A stretch of 64,000 nt of DNA from Clostridiales bacterium (GTDB lineage Bacteria > Bacillota > Clostridia > Peptostreptococcales > Anaerovoracaceae): contig SVCU01000005.1 in assembly GCA_015058215.1 (NCBI GenBank), positions 34,538 to 98,537 on the forward strand. Reading direction: 5' to 3'. Each line of letters opens with the position of its first letter. The first letter of the stretch is position 1. Of this stretch, positions 1 through 9,070 are shown one piece after another. The notes under the pieces are model-generated. The model worked only from the letters and a program-made list of their open reading frames with translations. It did no database searches and was not told where the DNA came from. The position numbers and the translations under genes were made by a program.

Positions 1-1028
1 ATGTTCATGAGGGGCAGCATGACGGCAAGCAGGATGAGCCCCACCAGAATAGAGGTCACCAGGACCATGGCGGGTTCCACCTGCCCCAGCTTGCGTTCCA
101 GAGCCAGATCGCTTTCTTCGGAAAGCCGTTCTGCGATGGCGGTCATGGCACTGTCACCGCTGCCGCTGCGGAGGGAAAGCTCCAGAAGTCGGCATTCGGC
201 ATGGGGGAGGAGGCCGGAAGCACTGAGGGCTCTGGTCAGAGTTTCACCGGCTTCCATGCGCTGCAGACAGGTTTGCAGACGGCCGTTCAGTGGGTCTGCC
301 TCGGTCAGCAGGGAGGCGGAAAGCGTCAGGGCGTCCTCCAGGGGAAGGCCGCTGCTCAGGGACATGGAGAGGGCCTGGGCAAAGCGGGCCGTATTGATCT
401 TGTAGGAAATGCCTTTGTCTCCCCGGTGCTTCTGCCAGAAGGCGATCAGCGCGCCCCGGAACCCGGGCAGCAGGGAGAAGAGGATCAGGAACAGGATGGC
501 CAGAGCCAACAGGACGGAAAGCAGGGGCATCACGGCACTGAGGGATTCCCCGAGGCGCAGCAGGCCGCCGGCGATCCCGGTCAGGTCGCTGCCCAGGCTG
601 GCGTAGACTTCGTCGAAGACGGGCAGCACTTTGGTCAGCAGGATCACGATCACCGCCAGCATGACAAGCAGCAGGAGAGAGGGATAGAGCAGGGCGGTAC
701 GAAGCCGCTGAGAAAGCCGCTCTCTGTCATCGTAATAGAGGGCCAGTGCGTGCAGCGCATCCTCGGTGCGGCCCGTTTCGCGGCCCACATCCAGGAGGCT
801 GCAGACATACGCCGGGAAGCGTCCGCTTTCCCGCAGGATGACGGACAGGCTGAGACCTTTGTCGGCTTTGGCGGCAAGGCTGTTCAGAAACTCTTTCTGC
901 GGGCCGGAGGGTTCTTCTTCGGCCAGGAGCGTAAGGCCGTCCCCGGTGCTGATGCCCGCATGGAGCAGCAGGGCCAGACTGCGGCAGAAGTCGCTGATTT
1001 CTCGGTTGCTGAAAAGTGTCTGTTTCAT
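1..1028 (-). CDS. Type II secretion system F family protein (GspF/PilC), 3' end beyond window
   Basis: Inner-membrane platform protein of type II secretion, type IV pilus or competence machines. The start is the ATG at 1028-1026, preceded by AGGAG. 342 codons are present of the roughly 400 usual for the family; the end lies left of the window. The N-terminal cytoplasmic half shows the F-domain pattern (FCRSLALLLHAGIS at the start, then SLLDVGRETG). A hydrophobic segment follows near residues 115-135 and a second near 165-190. The second F-domain repeat begins at FAQALSMSLSSGLPLEDAL, and a third hydrophobic stretch lies close to the edge. It starts 8 bases after the upstream transglutaminase-like lipoprotein gene, whose stop overlaps its ribosome site, so the two are co-transcribed. 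Family assignment is firm; which machine it serves cannot be told from here. Confidence 0.88.
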   Translation of the reverse strand, partial: MKQTLFSNREISDFCRSLALLLHAGISTGDGLTLLAEEEPSGPQKEFLNSLAAKADKGLSLSVILRESGRFPAYVCSLLDVGRETGRTEDALHALALYYDDRERLSQRLRTALLYPSLLLLVMLAVIVILLTKVLPVFDEVYASLGSDLTGIAGGLLRLGESLSAVMPLLSVLLALAILFLILFSLLPGFRGALIAFWQKHRGDKGISYKINTARFAQALSMSLSSGLPLEDALTLSASLLTEADPLNGRLQTCLQRMEAGETLTRALSASGLLPHAECRLLELSLRSGSGDSAMTAIAERLSEESDLALERKLGQVEPAMVLVTSILVGLILLAVMLPLMN

Positions 1029-1036
1029 AGGAACTC

Positions 1037-2308
1037 CTAATAGAAGTATTTAGCGGCGTAGTTTGCACCGTCGCCGATGTAGTTCATGATGGATTCGCTT
1101 TGGTTCCCGGAGGAAGCGAAGGTGGGATCCATGCGCTTCCAGGCGGAACCGTCGAAGTAGATAACGCCGTCCACCCAGCCGTTTTCATCGGTCCAGACGG
1201 AGATCCAGGCGTGGTAGGCGCTGCCGGCATAGCCCACGACCAGCTTGCAGGGAACCCCCTGGCTGCGGAGCATACCCGTCATAAGGGCGGCATAGTCGAA
1301 GCAGATGCCGGTCTTTTTGGTCAGAACGCTGTCCAGCACCGGCAGATAGCCGCTGGTGACCCGGGCGGCAAGAGCCTTATCGTAGGTGATGTTCTGCACC
1401 ACAAAATCGTAGACCTTTTCCACCTTGTGGAGAGAGTCTGTGATACCGGCGGTCAGCTGGGCCGCCTTGGCCATGGAATTGGGCGCAGCGGCATAATCCA
1501 CATACTGGTTGGGCCGCAGGAAGGGGGCGAATTCGTCGGTCATGGCCGCGCTGAAACCGGCGGAGACCACGGAAGCATATTTGGTGCCGGTGATGTTTTC
1601 ATAAACGGAGACCTGGTAGCTGCCGTTGCCGTCGGAGAGGGGAAGGACCGCCCATTTACCGGCGGTCAGCGTATAGGTATACGTGGTGGTGGGGCCTTTC
1701 ACCTGCGCCTTCAGCTTGGAGGCGGTGGACCCGGTGTACTGCACCATCACGTATCCGTCTTTGGTGTTGGAATAATCGATGAGGCCGTAGGTGCTGACCG
1801 CTTGCAGCACGCCGGAGGCCTCGGGAACCAGGCCGACAGGGACGGCTGCGGGAGACTGGGTGAGGGCATTTCCCTCCTGAGTGAGATCGGGATCCTTCAC
1901 CGGGGTTTCATCCACATAAGGCGTACCGGACTGTCCTTCGCCGGTCTGGGAACCCTGTTCGCCGTTCTGCTCGCCGGACTGTCCTTCGCCGGACTGAGAA
2001 CCCTGGCCGTTGTTTTGCTCACCGGACTGTCCTTCGCCGGTCTGGGAACCTTGTTCCCCGTTCTGCTTACCGGACTGTCCTTCGCCGGTCTGGGAACCTT
2101 GTTCGCCGTTCTGCTCACCGGACTGTCCTTCGCCGGACTGAGAACCTTGTTCCCCGTTCTGGGTACCGGACTGGCCTTCGCCGGTTTGGTGGCCGATCTG
2201 GGAGGGACCCGGCTCGTTGGGACCGCAGCCGGAAAGACCGACGAGACAGCCGGAAAGAAGCAGCGCTGCCAGCAGCAGAGCGAGGAGTTTCTGCGGATTC
2301 TGTTTCAT
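1037..2308 (-). CDS. Transglutaminase-like domain lipoprotein with Gly/Gln/Ser repeat linker
   Basis: Predicted 423-residue surface lipoprotein. The ATG at 2308 follows AAAGGAGG; an in-frame extension upstream lacks a ribosome site. Residues 1-28 form a lipoprotein signal with two LSGC boxes (Cys21 and Cys28). Residues 42-129 are five full copies and one partial copy of a 16-residue hydrophilic repeat, a spacer across the cell wall. After a beta-rich region, the C-terminal half is a transglutaminase-like (Transglut_core) domain with the triad Cys336 (in GICFDYA), His366 (in YHAWISV) and Asp394 (in RMDPTF). Such domains are often proteases or cross-linking enzymes; the substrate is unknown. 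The T2SS-F gene follows 8 bases downstream, an unusual partner. Confidence 0.82.
   Translation of the reverse strand: MKQNPQKLLALLLAALLLSGCLVGLSGCGPNEPGPSQIGHQTGEGQSGTQNGEQGSQSGEGQSGEQNGEQGSQTGEGQSGKQNGEQGSQTGEGQSGEQNNGQGSQSGEGQSGEQNGEQGSQTGEGQSGTPYVDETPVKDPDLTQEGNALTQSPAAVPVGLVPEASGVLQAVSTYGLIDYSNTKDGYVMVQYTGSTASKLKAQVKGPTTTYTYTLTAGKWAVLPLSDGNGSYQVSVYENITGTKYASVVSAGFSAAMTDEFAPFLRPNQYVDYAAAPNSMAKAAQLTAGITDSLHKVEKVYDFVVQNITYDKALAARVTSGYLPVLDSVLTKKTGICFDYAALMTGMLRSQGVPCKLVVGYAGSAYHAWISVWTDENGWVDGVIYFDGSAWKRMDPTFASSGNQSESIMNYIGDGANYAAKYFY
1922..2185 (-). repeat. 48-base tandem repeat, five copies plus a partial, inside the lipoprotein gene
   Basis: The sequence repeats with a 48-base period and encodes 16-residue units of the type (T/S)GEGQSGxQNGEQGSQ. 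Units differ at a few positions (Thr/Ser, Glu/Lys/Thr, one NNGQ variant). A direct repeat of this kind can gain or lose units by slippage, altering the length of the wall-spanning spacer. Confidence 0.9.
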
Positions 2309-2398
2309 GGCGGTCGCCTCCTTTCGGGCCCCGAAACCTGCACGAAAAAGCAGGTTGCTGCGGGTAAAATTCAAAATGGGGAGATTCCTCCAACTATT

Positions 2399-2427
2399 AT
2401 TATATCGGACTCCGGAGGGGAATGGAA
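2399..2427 (-). promoter_or_regulatory. Possible sigma-A promoter for the transglutaminase/secretion operon
   Basis: On the minus strand, TTCCAT, 17 bases, TATAAT, about 90 bases before the lipoprotein start. The -10 is perfect and the -35 is weak. Confidence 0.45.
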
Positions 2428-2510
2428 GAAAAATCTTACGGAGTTTTCTTACAATTTCGTTACCGGAAGATTTCATGAGTTTAACAACGGAAAAATTTGC
2501 CGTGATGGCG

Positions 2511-2539
2511 TTGCGGCTCGTCATAAATCGTGCTATTCT
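2511..2539 (+). promoter_or_regulatory. Probable sigma-A promoter for the BTAD regulator
   Basis: TTGCGG, 17 bases, TATTCT, ending 59 bases before the ATG at 2599. Confidence 0.5.
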
Positions 2540-2598
2540 ATATTATGGAACAGGGTGTCTGTAAGAACATTCTGTATCTGAAAAAGGAGACCAAAGAC

Positions 2599-3810
2599 AT
2601 GGCAGAATCGATTCGGATTCAGATGCTGGGAGGGTTTTCTCTGGAAACGGAAGAAGGCTCCATCAGCGATGACAAAAACAGATCCCGGAAGGTATGGCAG
2701 CTTCTGGCATACATGATCCACCACCGGGGGAAGACGGTTTCTCCGGCAGAACTGCACGAACTGCTTTGGGGAGATGACTCCGATAACGATGACCCTCAGA
2801 GCGCTTTGCGGGCGGTTTTTTATCGTGCCCGCGGTGAACTGAATAAGCTGGGAGAAAAACTGGGTCATGATCTGATCATCCGAAAAGACGGCGCCTACGC
2901 CTGGAATACGGAAATCCCAGCAGAAGTGGATACGGAGCAGTTCCGGCAGCTGGCCAAGGAAGCACTGGCAGCGAAGGAAGCTGCGGCCCTGCCTCTGCTG
3001 CGGCAGGCCCTCGGTCTGTACAAGGGTGATTTCCTGCCCAAACTCTCTGCGGAGGCCTGGGTCATCCCCGTAGCGGTCAGTTATCATGATCTGTACATCG
3101 AATGCCTGCAGAAGGCACTGCCTCTTCTGGAAGCGGAAAAAGCCTATGAAGAACGGGCTGCACTGTGCCGCGCGGCACTGAAAACGGAGCCCTACAACGA
3201 AGCCCTTTACGCGGCCCTTATGCGCGATCTTCTACAGCAGGGGCGGCCTGCGGAAGTGGTGGCGCTCTACGAGGAAATGAGCAAGCGTTTCTTCGATGAT
3301 CTGGGGATCCTGCCGGAAGAAGAGGTGCGGAAGCTCTATTACGAAGCCATCAACTTCGTCAGCGACAAGCGGATCCCCATGGAGGATCTGCAGCAGCAGC
3401 TGAAGGAACAGGAAGGCCCCGGCGGAGCCATGGTCTGCGATTTCGATTTCTTCCGCAGCATTTATCACTCCACCGCCCGTCTCATCGAGAGAAGCGGCGC
3501 GGCAGTCCATATTGCTCTGCTCTCTGCGGCAGATGAAAGAGGCGGTGCGCTTCCCAAGCGCAGCCAGGATAGAGTCATGGAAAACCTGCAGGAACTGCTG
3601 CGCAGAAGCCTGCGCCGGGGAGACGTGATCAGCCGCTGCAGCGCATCCCAGTATGTGGTGATGCTGCCTATGGCCAATTACGAAAACAGCTGCATGGTCT
3701 GCGATCGTCTGCTGAAGGCCTTCTATCGCCAGTACCCGCACACACCGGCCAAACTCACCTATCTGGTGCAGTCCCTGGAAGTCAGCGAGGCTTCCCACAC
3801 CATCGATTAA
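2599..3810 (+). CDS. BTAD/SARP-type transcriptional regulator with degenerate GGDEF-like C-terminus
   Basis: 403 residues starting at the ATG at 2599, with AAAGGAG nine bases upstream. Residues 5-105 are an OmpR-type winged helix (LLAYMIHHRGKTVSPAEL, then ALRAVFYRAR). Residues 110-255 are a bacterial transcriptional activation domain of TPR-like helices. Residues 275-392 resemble a diguanylate-cyclase fold in which the GGDEF position reads CSASQY after RRGDVISR, so no cyclase activity is expected; it may be a ligand or dimer module. The gene is convergent with a very large GGDEF/EAL protein and shares its terminator. Target genes are unknown. Confidence 0.8.
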   Translation: MAESIRIQMLGGFSLETEEGSISDDKNRSRKVWQLLAYMIHHRGKTVSPAELHELLWGDDSDNDDPQSALRAVFYRARGELNKLGEKLGHDLIIRKDGAYAWNTEIPAEVDTEQFRQLAKEALAAKEAAALPLLRQALGLYKGDFLPKLSAEAWVIPVAVSYHDLYIECLQKALPLLEAEKAYEERAALCRAALKTEPYNEALYAALMRDLLQQGRPAEVVALYEEMSKRFFDDLGILPEEEVRKLYYEAINFVSDKRIPMEDLQQQLKEQEGPGGAMVCDFDFFRSIYHSTARLIERSGAAVHIALLSAADERGGALPKRSQDRVMENLQELLRRSLRRGDVISRCSASQYVVMLPMANYENSCMVCDRLLKAFYRQYPHTPAKLTYLVQSLEVSEASHTID

Positions 3811-3824
3811 ACCAAAACGCAATG

Positions 3825-3857
3825 AAAAAAGCGTCCGAAAGCTTCGGACGCTTTTTC
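3825..3857. terminator. Bidirectional intrinsic terminator
   Basis: A 14-base stem (AAAAAGCGTCCGAA pairing with its complement) around a 3-base loop, with a T-run on each strand. It serves the regulator gene on plus and the GGDEF/EAL gene on minus. Confidence 0.92.
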
Positions 3858-3872
3858 TGTTTTTGTGTGCGG

Positions 3873-6800
3873 TTATTTGGTGTCTTCTGCGAAGACCATG
3901 CGGTTCTTTCCGGTGCGCTTGGCATGGTACAGAGCCTGGTCTGCCAGGGCATACAGGTCTTCCAGCGTGCTGCCGTCTTCTCCGTAGAGGGCGATACCGA
4001 CGCTGCAGGAAAGACCAGGGACTTCCTGTTCGTTGAAGATGGGCTGCAGCAGGCGGAAGAGGCTGCCGACCTTGGATTCTACATTTTCGCGGGACCCTAC
4101 ATCCTTCATGAAAACGAAGAACTCGTCACCGCCCATACGGCCTACGATATCCGTGTCGCGGAAACTCTTCTTGATGGCTTTGCCCAGATCGGCCAGGAAA
4201 GCGTCGCCGGCCGGGTGGCCTTTGGTGTCGTTGAGGGCTTTGAAATTATCCACATCCATCACCAGAAGGGCGTGGCTCATGATGGACGGTGTGGCCTTGG
4301 ATTCTTCCAGGAAATCATGGATGTACTGTTCCGTGAAATGGCGGTTCAGAAGACCGGTCATTTTGTCTGTCTCCATAACGGCCTTGGACTGGTGTTCCTG
4401 GGTTTTCTGGTCATTGATATCACTGACGATCCACATGGTGCAGAGATGGCCGGTGATGGGGTCCGTCAGGAACTGTGTTTCGTTGCGGATCCAGCGCATC
4501 GTGCCGTCGGGCATTTTACGCAGGTATTCGATCACATAGGACCGGTTGCCCTGGGAATAGATTTCCCGCAGGGTCTTGGGGGAGAGGGAACTGTAATAGG
4601 AATAGGCTTCGCTCTTATGGTCCACCACATGGCGCAGAGCGTCACCGGCAAATTCGGAAATGGAATCGTAGAAAGGCATGGACCAGTTGTTCAGGAGCTG
4701 CTTCCGCTTGTTGATGATTCGCCAGGCATCCACGTCGATATAGATGGCGGCATAGGTATCGGGAGACAGATTGAACATATATTTCAGTTCGTGCTGGTAG
4801 TTCTGGCGAATGCGGTATTCGCTGGTGATATCGCGGGAAATACCCAGGACCCCCAGAATGTCTCCGACGGAATCCCGCAGGATGTACTTGGAGGTGAGGG
4901 AGTAACGGGGTCTGCCGTCTACGGCGGGTAGAGGTTCCGTGAAGTTCACAAGGTCAACGCCGCCGGCAAACAGTCTGCGGTCGTCTGCGGTGTACCGGGC
5001 TGCCAGGTCCGGGTTGTCAAAGAGCTCTTCGTCCGTATGGCCGATGACTTCGTGGGAAGATTCCCTGCCCAGCATGCGGATAAAGGGCGTGGATGCGTTT
5101 ACGTAGCGAAGATCCTTATCCTTGATAAAGACCATATCGGAGGAGTTTTTCAGCAGGGTGGAAAGCACCACGTCCATGATGGAAAACAGTTCGTCCTTGA
5201 CGGAAAGCCCTTCCTTGGAAAGCAGGGAGAAGGGGGGATTGCTTTCGTTGAAGGGGAAGATGGAGGAAACGACAGGCTCTGCCGGATCCTTGGACTGCAG
5301 CAGTTCCCGGAAGGGTTCGAAGGACATGGGCCGGTAGTAGTGGTAGCCCTGCACCAGGTCGCAGCCCAACTTTTGCAGAAGGTCTGCCTGGATCTGGGTC
5401 TCCACCCCTTCCGCCAGCACCACGGTATTGGGGAATTCGTGGCACATATTGATCAGGTTTTTCAAAATGATCTGGTTCCGCTTGTTCTGGTGGAGCGCAG
5501 CCACCAGGGAACGGTCGAACTTGACTTCATCGAAGCAGAAATCGGACAGGATGACGGTATTGGAGTACTGGGTACCGAAATCGTCCAGGGAAAGGCGCAG
5601 ACCGGCGGCGTGGATCTCGTTCAGAAGATCCCGCAGGAACTCACGGCCGATGGTGGAGATGGATTCGGTCACTTCCAGGGTGATGCAGGAGGTGGGAAGC
5701 CCGTGCTTTTCGAATTTATCCAGAACTTTGGGAAGGAAATCGGTCATCAGCAGGGTGGAACGGGACAGGTTCACGGCGACGGGGACCATGGGAAGCCCTT
5801 CGTCCTGTAGTTTGCGCAGATCGGCCAGAACCATGTCCAGCACGTGGATATCCAGATGCATCAGCACATTCCGGGATTCGTAGTAGGGAATGAAGGTGCC
5901 GGGTGGGATCAGATCACCGTCCTTGCAGTATTTGCGGACCAGAGCTTCCGCAGCCACGATCGTTCCGGTGGAAAGGTCGATCTGGGGCTGGTACTGTACG
6001 GTGAAGCAGCCGGATTCGATCTCCCGCAGGATCTCGGCGGTGAAGCTTTCGTTGTTGAGGACCCCCTTCTGGCGGGCATCGTGGTAGTAGACCTGCTTGT
6101 TGCTGGCCATCATCATGTTGGCCACCTGGATCTGCTGGTCGATGTTGATGCTGCCGTCCTTCCAGGAATACCCCAGGGAAACGTTGTAGTCGATCTCTTT
6201 GGCGAAGGCCTGGCGCAGCCGCTCCAGGTCGGCTTCCAGTTCCTCTTTGCTGACGTTGACGCAGGGGATGATGAATTCGTCACCGGCGATACGGTAAACG
6301 TCGTAGGGAAGGATTTCCTTCAGGATGGAGGCGGTCCGGATGATGACGGAGTCGCCGAACTGATGGCCGTACCGTTCGTTCAGAAGGTGAAGACCGTTGA
6401 TATCGGCCACGATGATGCCCAGACGGGCAGGCACGTTCTGGTAGCGCTCGGAAAGCTCCCGGATGTAGCGCTCGCGGTTGTATACACCGGTGAGGGAGTC
6501 GGTACTGCTGAGGAATTCCAGCCGTTCCTTATTGCGGCGGCGCTCCATTTCTACGGCGATGAAGTCGGAGGAGGCCCGTAGCAGAGTGTTGTCTCCGGCG
6601 TTGGCTTTGGGGTTATCTACGCCGATGAAACCGGTGATCTGATTTTCGGAATAGAGGGGGATCAGCATCAAATGATTGACCTCCGCCTTCTCCAGAAGAC
6701 GGCGCATGGGGGTATCCTGCGGCAGTTCGTTATAGATGGAGGAAATGGAAACTTCCCCCCGCTCTTTGAACTGGGTGAGCCAATCGGAAATATAGGACAG

Positions 6801-7397
6801 GGAAATGTTCTGCAGGGTGACGGCGCTGGAAGAAACGCCGGAACGGCACCATTCGAACAGATTGCTGAAGGTGTTTTTTTCCAGGTCGAATTCGAAGATA
6901 TAGGAGCGGTCGGCCCAGTAGAAGCGGCCCACCATGCCTAAGAAGGAATCGATGGCAGAATGGAGATTGCGGGAGGTGGAAAGGGTCTGCAGACACTGCA
7001 GCAGAACGGTTTCGGATTTCAGTTGCTTCTGCATCTTCTTCGTCCAGGTGCGGCTGGGAGAAATGGGAGTCATGGTCTCCAGCCGGCAGGGGCGGCCGTC
7101 CACGCTGATCTTTTCATCGTCTACCAGGATCCACTGCTTTAATTTATGGTTGTACTGGGTCCAGCTGTAGGTTTCCTCCGTCATCAGACGACCGTTGGCG
7201 CAGAAGGTGCAGGGACGATCCACTTCGTGGAGCAGCTGGTAGCATTTCTTGCCGTGGTAATCCTCTGGGGATTGCAGATTAAAAAGATGTGCGGCGCTTT
7301 CCGTCATGTAGAGGATCTCATGGGTGGCCATGTCGGAAATGTAGGCGGTGGTATCTTTGATGGATTCGATGAGAGCGTTGAATTGCTGCTGTTTCAT
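3873..7397 (-). CDS. Multi-domain cyclic-di-GMP protein (PAS-GAF-GGDEF-EAL-PAS-PAS-GGDEF)
   Basis: 1174 residues from the ATG at 7397, preceded by GGAGG. Reading order: PAS-like sensor (about 1-115, with a CTFC pair near 63-66), GAF (about 135-285), GGDEF (about 295-440, signature AGDEF at 371-375), EAL (about 455-700), two PAS-like regions (about 740-990) and a second GGDEF (about 1005-1170, signature GGDEF at 1089-1093). The EAL domain keeps E484-A-L, the LEVTES glutamate, DDFG at 605-608, a KFD lysine and AEGVET at 662-667, so it should hydrolyse c-di-GMP. The second GGDEF has a canonical DVDNFKALND loop; the first has DINGLHLLNE, less canonical. A soluble enzyme that could both make and degrade the messenger. 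No membrane segment is seen. Confidence 0.92.
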   Translation of the reverse strand: MKQQQFNALIESIKDTTAYISDMATHEILYMTESAAHLFNLQSPEDYHGKKCYQLLHEVDRPCTFCANGRLMTEETYSWTQYNHKLKQWILVDDEKISVDGRPCRLETMTPISPSRTWTKKMQKQLKSETVLLQCLQTLSTSRNLHSAIDSFLGMVGRFYWADRSYIFEFDLEKNTFSNLFEWCRSGVSSSAVTLQNISLSYISDWLTQFKERGEVSISSIYNELPQDTPMRRLLEKAEVNHLMLIPLYSENQITGFIGVDNPKANAGDNTLLRASSDFIAVEMERRRNKERLEFLSSTDSLTGVYNRERYIRELSERYQNVPARLGIIVADINGLHLLNERYGHQFGDSVIIRTASILKEILPYDVYRIAGDEFIIPCVNVSKEELEADLERLRQAFAKEIDYNVSLGYSWKDGSINIDQQIQVANMMMASNKQVYYHDARQKGVLNNESFTAEILREIESGCFTVQYQPQIDLSTGTIVAAEALVRKYCKDGDLIPPGTFIPYYESRNVLMHLDIHVLDMVLADLRKLQDEGLPMVPVAVNLSRSTLLMTDFLPKVLDKFEKHGLPTSCITLEVTESISTIGREFLRDLLNEIHAAGLRLSLDDFGTQYSNTVILSDFCFDEVKFDRSLVAALHQNKRNQIILKNLINMCHEFPNTVVLAEGVETQIQADLLQKLGCDLVQGYHYYRPMSFEPFRELLQSKDPAEPVVSSIFPFNESNPPFSLLSKEGLSVKDELFSIMDVVLSTLLKNSSDMVFIKDKDLRYVNASTPFIRMLGRESSHEVIGHTDEELFDNPDLAARYTADDRRLFAGGVDLVNFTEPLPAVDGRPRYSLTSKYILRDSVGDILGVLGISRDITSEYRIRQNYQHELKYMFNLSPDTYAAIYIDVDAWRIINKRKQLLNNWSMPFYDSISEFAGDALRHVVDHKSEAYSYYSSLSPKTLREIYSQGNRSYVIEYLRKMPDGTMRWIRNETQFLTDPITGHLCTMWIVSDINDQKTQEHQSKAVMETDKMTGLLNRHFTEQYIHDFLEESKATPSIMSHALLVMDVDNFKALNDTKGHPAGDAFLADLGKAIKKSFRDTDIVGRMGGDEFFVFMKDVGSRENVESKVGSLFRLLQPIFNEQEVPGLSCSVGIALYGEDGSTLEDLYALADQALYHAKRTGKNRMVFAEDTK

Positions 7398-7427
7398 GGG
7401 GAAACCTCCGGAATCTTGATTATCTAA

Positions 7428-7456
7428 AGTATAGCATGAAATGGTATTTTTTTCAA
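7428..7456 (-). promoter_or_regulatory. Sigma-A promoter of the GGDEF/EAL gene
   Basis: Minus strand TTGAAA, 17 bases, TATACT, about 30 bases before the start codon. Its -35 overlaps the last codon of the neighbouring MATE gene. Confidence 0.75.
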
Positions 7457-8796
7457 GGCAGAAGCGCCCGACGATGGTGTCTGTAATACAGGAAGCCGAA
7501 CAGGTCCGCCAGGGCCCAGCCGATGGGAACGGACCACCAGATACCGGTGACACCGATGGCGGGGATGGCAGAGAGGAGATGGGCCAGGACCACGCGGCTT
7601 CCCAGAGAAATCACCGTCAGCACCAGGGACATGCCGGGGCGGGCCAGTGCCCGGTAAAGCCCGTAGAGCAGGAACAGGAAGCCGATGCCGATGTAGAAGG
7701 CACCTTCGATGTGCAGGTACTGTACGCCGACGGAAACGATGGCGGCAGCAGAGGGATCGGCAGGGTCGGTGAAGAGAAGCAGCAGCGGTTCCGCAAAGAG
7801 CCAGACGGCTGCGGAAACTGCCGTGCAGAACAGACCGGCGGTGAGAACGGCACCCCGGATGCCCGTGCGGATCCGGTCACGCAGGCCGGCGCCGTAATTC
7901 TGAGCCACAAAGGTACTGAAGGCATTGCCGAAATCCTGGACGGGCATATAGGCGAAGGAATCCACTTTGCAGGCGGCGGCAAAGGCGGCCATAACGGCGG
8001 TACCGAAGCTGTTCACCAGCCCCTGTACCATGAGGATGCCCAGGTTCATGACGGATTGCTGCAGACAGGTCAGCAGAGAGAAGCTGCCGATGGTTTTCAG
8101 CGTGGAGGCCCGGAGGCACAGATGGCGCTTTGCGATGCGCAGGGAGGGGAAGGCCAGCAGGGTATAAAGCGCCAGGCCTAGGCCGGAAAGATACTGGGCG
8201 ATGATGGTGGCCAGCGCAGCACCGGAAACGCCCCAGGAAAGGCCGATGATGAAGTAGAGATCCAGCGCGATGTTGACCAGGGCGGACAGAGCCAGGAACA
8301 GAAGAGGTGCTCCGGAGCGGCCTACGGCCCGCAGCAGGGATGCGAAGTAGTTATAGAAAAAAGTGGCGGGGATACCGGCGAAAATGATCAGCAGATAGGT
8401 ACGCATCTGCGGCCAGACTTCCGGAGGAATGTTCAGAAGGCCGGAAAGCCGGTCCGTCAGCAGGAAAACAACGGCGGTGAGCAGCAGGGAAAGGGTGCCG
8501 ATGAACAGAAAGGAGGCAAAAATGCTTTCCTTCAGACCGTCCTCGTCTTTCTGCCCGAAGCGGATGGAGAAGAGCGCGCCGCTGCCCATACAGAGCCCCA
8601 GCAGGATGGAGGTGAGAAAGACCATTAGGGTGTAGGAGGAGCCCACGGCGGCCAGGGCTTCGGAGCCCAGATACCGGCCTACGATCAGCGTATCCACGAT
8701 GTTATAGCATTGCTGCAGCAGATTGCCCAGGATCATGGGGACTGCGAAAAGCAGCATGGAACCCATGACGGGGCCTTTGGTCAGATCGCCTTTCAC
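7453..8796 (-). CDS. MATE family multidrug/drug:cation antiporter (first of three)
   Basis: 447 residues from a GTG start at 8796; AAGGAGG lies seven bases upstream, which decides the start over longer in-frame openings. About 12 hydrophobic segments. The N-terminus (KGPVMGSMLLFAVPMILGN, then CYNIVDTLIVGRYLGSEALAAVG) is typical of NorM/MepA-like MATE exporters. It moves cationic drugs or metabolites outward in exchange for Na+ or H+. It is divergent from a padR gene, and the gap carries padR-type operator repeats, so PadR control is likely. The natural substrate is unknown. Confidence 0.9.
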   Translation of the reverse strand: MKGDLTKGPVMGSMLLFAVPMILGNLLQQCYNIVDTLIVGRYLGSEALAAVGSSYTLMVFLTSILLGLCMGSGALFSIRFGQKDEDGLKESIFASFLFIGTLSLLLTAVVFLLTDRLSGLLNIPPEVWPQMRTYLLIIFAGIPATFFYNYFASLLRAVGRSGAPLLFLALSALVNIALDLYFIIGLSWGVSGAALATIIAQYLSGLGLALYTLLAFPSLRIAKRHLCLRASTLKTIGSFSLLTCLQQSVMNLGILMVQGLVNSFGTAVMAAFAAACKVDSFAYMPVQDFGNAFSTFVAQNYGAGLRDRIRTGIRGAVLTAGLFCTAVSAAVWLFAEPLLLLFTDPADPSAAAIVSVGVQYLHIEGAFYIGIGFLFLLYGLYRALARPGMSLVLTVISLGSRVVLAHLLSAIPAIGVTGIWWSVPIGWALADLFGFLYYRHHRRALLP

Positions 8797-8862
8797 AGAA
8801 GGTCCTCCTTTCTTGCGGATTTGCACAGCCGGCCGTGCCGGCGGCATGGTATGGTTGGTTTT

Positions 8863-8891
8863 ATTATACTGGTAAGAGGAGGGCAGCGCAA
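8863..8891 (-). promoter_or_regulatory. Sigma-A promoter of the first MATE gene
   Basis: Minus strand TTGCGC, 17 bases, TATAAT, about 65 bases before the GTG start. It lies roughly 70 bases from the nearest operator box. Confidence 0.6.
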
Positions 8892-8944
8892 TGGTGGGAT
8901 GGGTTTCCGGAGGGGAAAGAACGCAAATTTTTAGCGTAACACCC

Positions 8945-9009
8945 TTGACAAACATAGATCGCAGTGCTATATAGTAATTAGATCGCAGTGCGATATATCG
9001 AAGTGCGAG
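8945..9009 (+). promoter_or_regulatory. padR promoter overlaid by three operator-like boxes
   Basis: TTGACA (8945-8950), 17 bases, TATATA (8968-8973). Three related boxes cover it: ATCGCAGTGCTAT at 8958-8970, the perfect palindrome ATCGCAGTGCGAT at 8982-8994, and ATCGAAGTGCGAG at 8997-9009. Box 1 lies between -35 and -10; the others lie just downstream, as expected for an autorepressed PadR promoter. PadR binding is inferred. Confidence 0.75.
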
Positions 9010-9012
9010 GAC

Positions 9013-9044
9013 GGGCGCCGCCAAATTTGTGCTCGGCGGCGCCC
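9013..9044. repeat. GC-palindrome element, single copy
   Basis: Perfect 10-base arms GGGCGCCGCC / GGCGGCGCCC around the 12-base loop AAATTTGTGCTC, between the padR operator and its ribosome site. No T-run follows. Same architecture as the elements at 17836, 33627, 49759 and 50046. Confidence 0.85.
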
Positions 9045-9070
9045 TTCACCCACCCCAAGGAGGCTTTGCC

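Noticed and set aside
1922..2185. CRISPR-like repeat array
   Set aside because: Repeats are contiguous with no unique spacers and are translated in frame within a lipoprotein gene.
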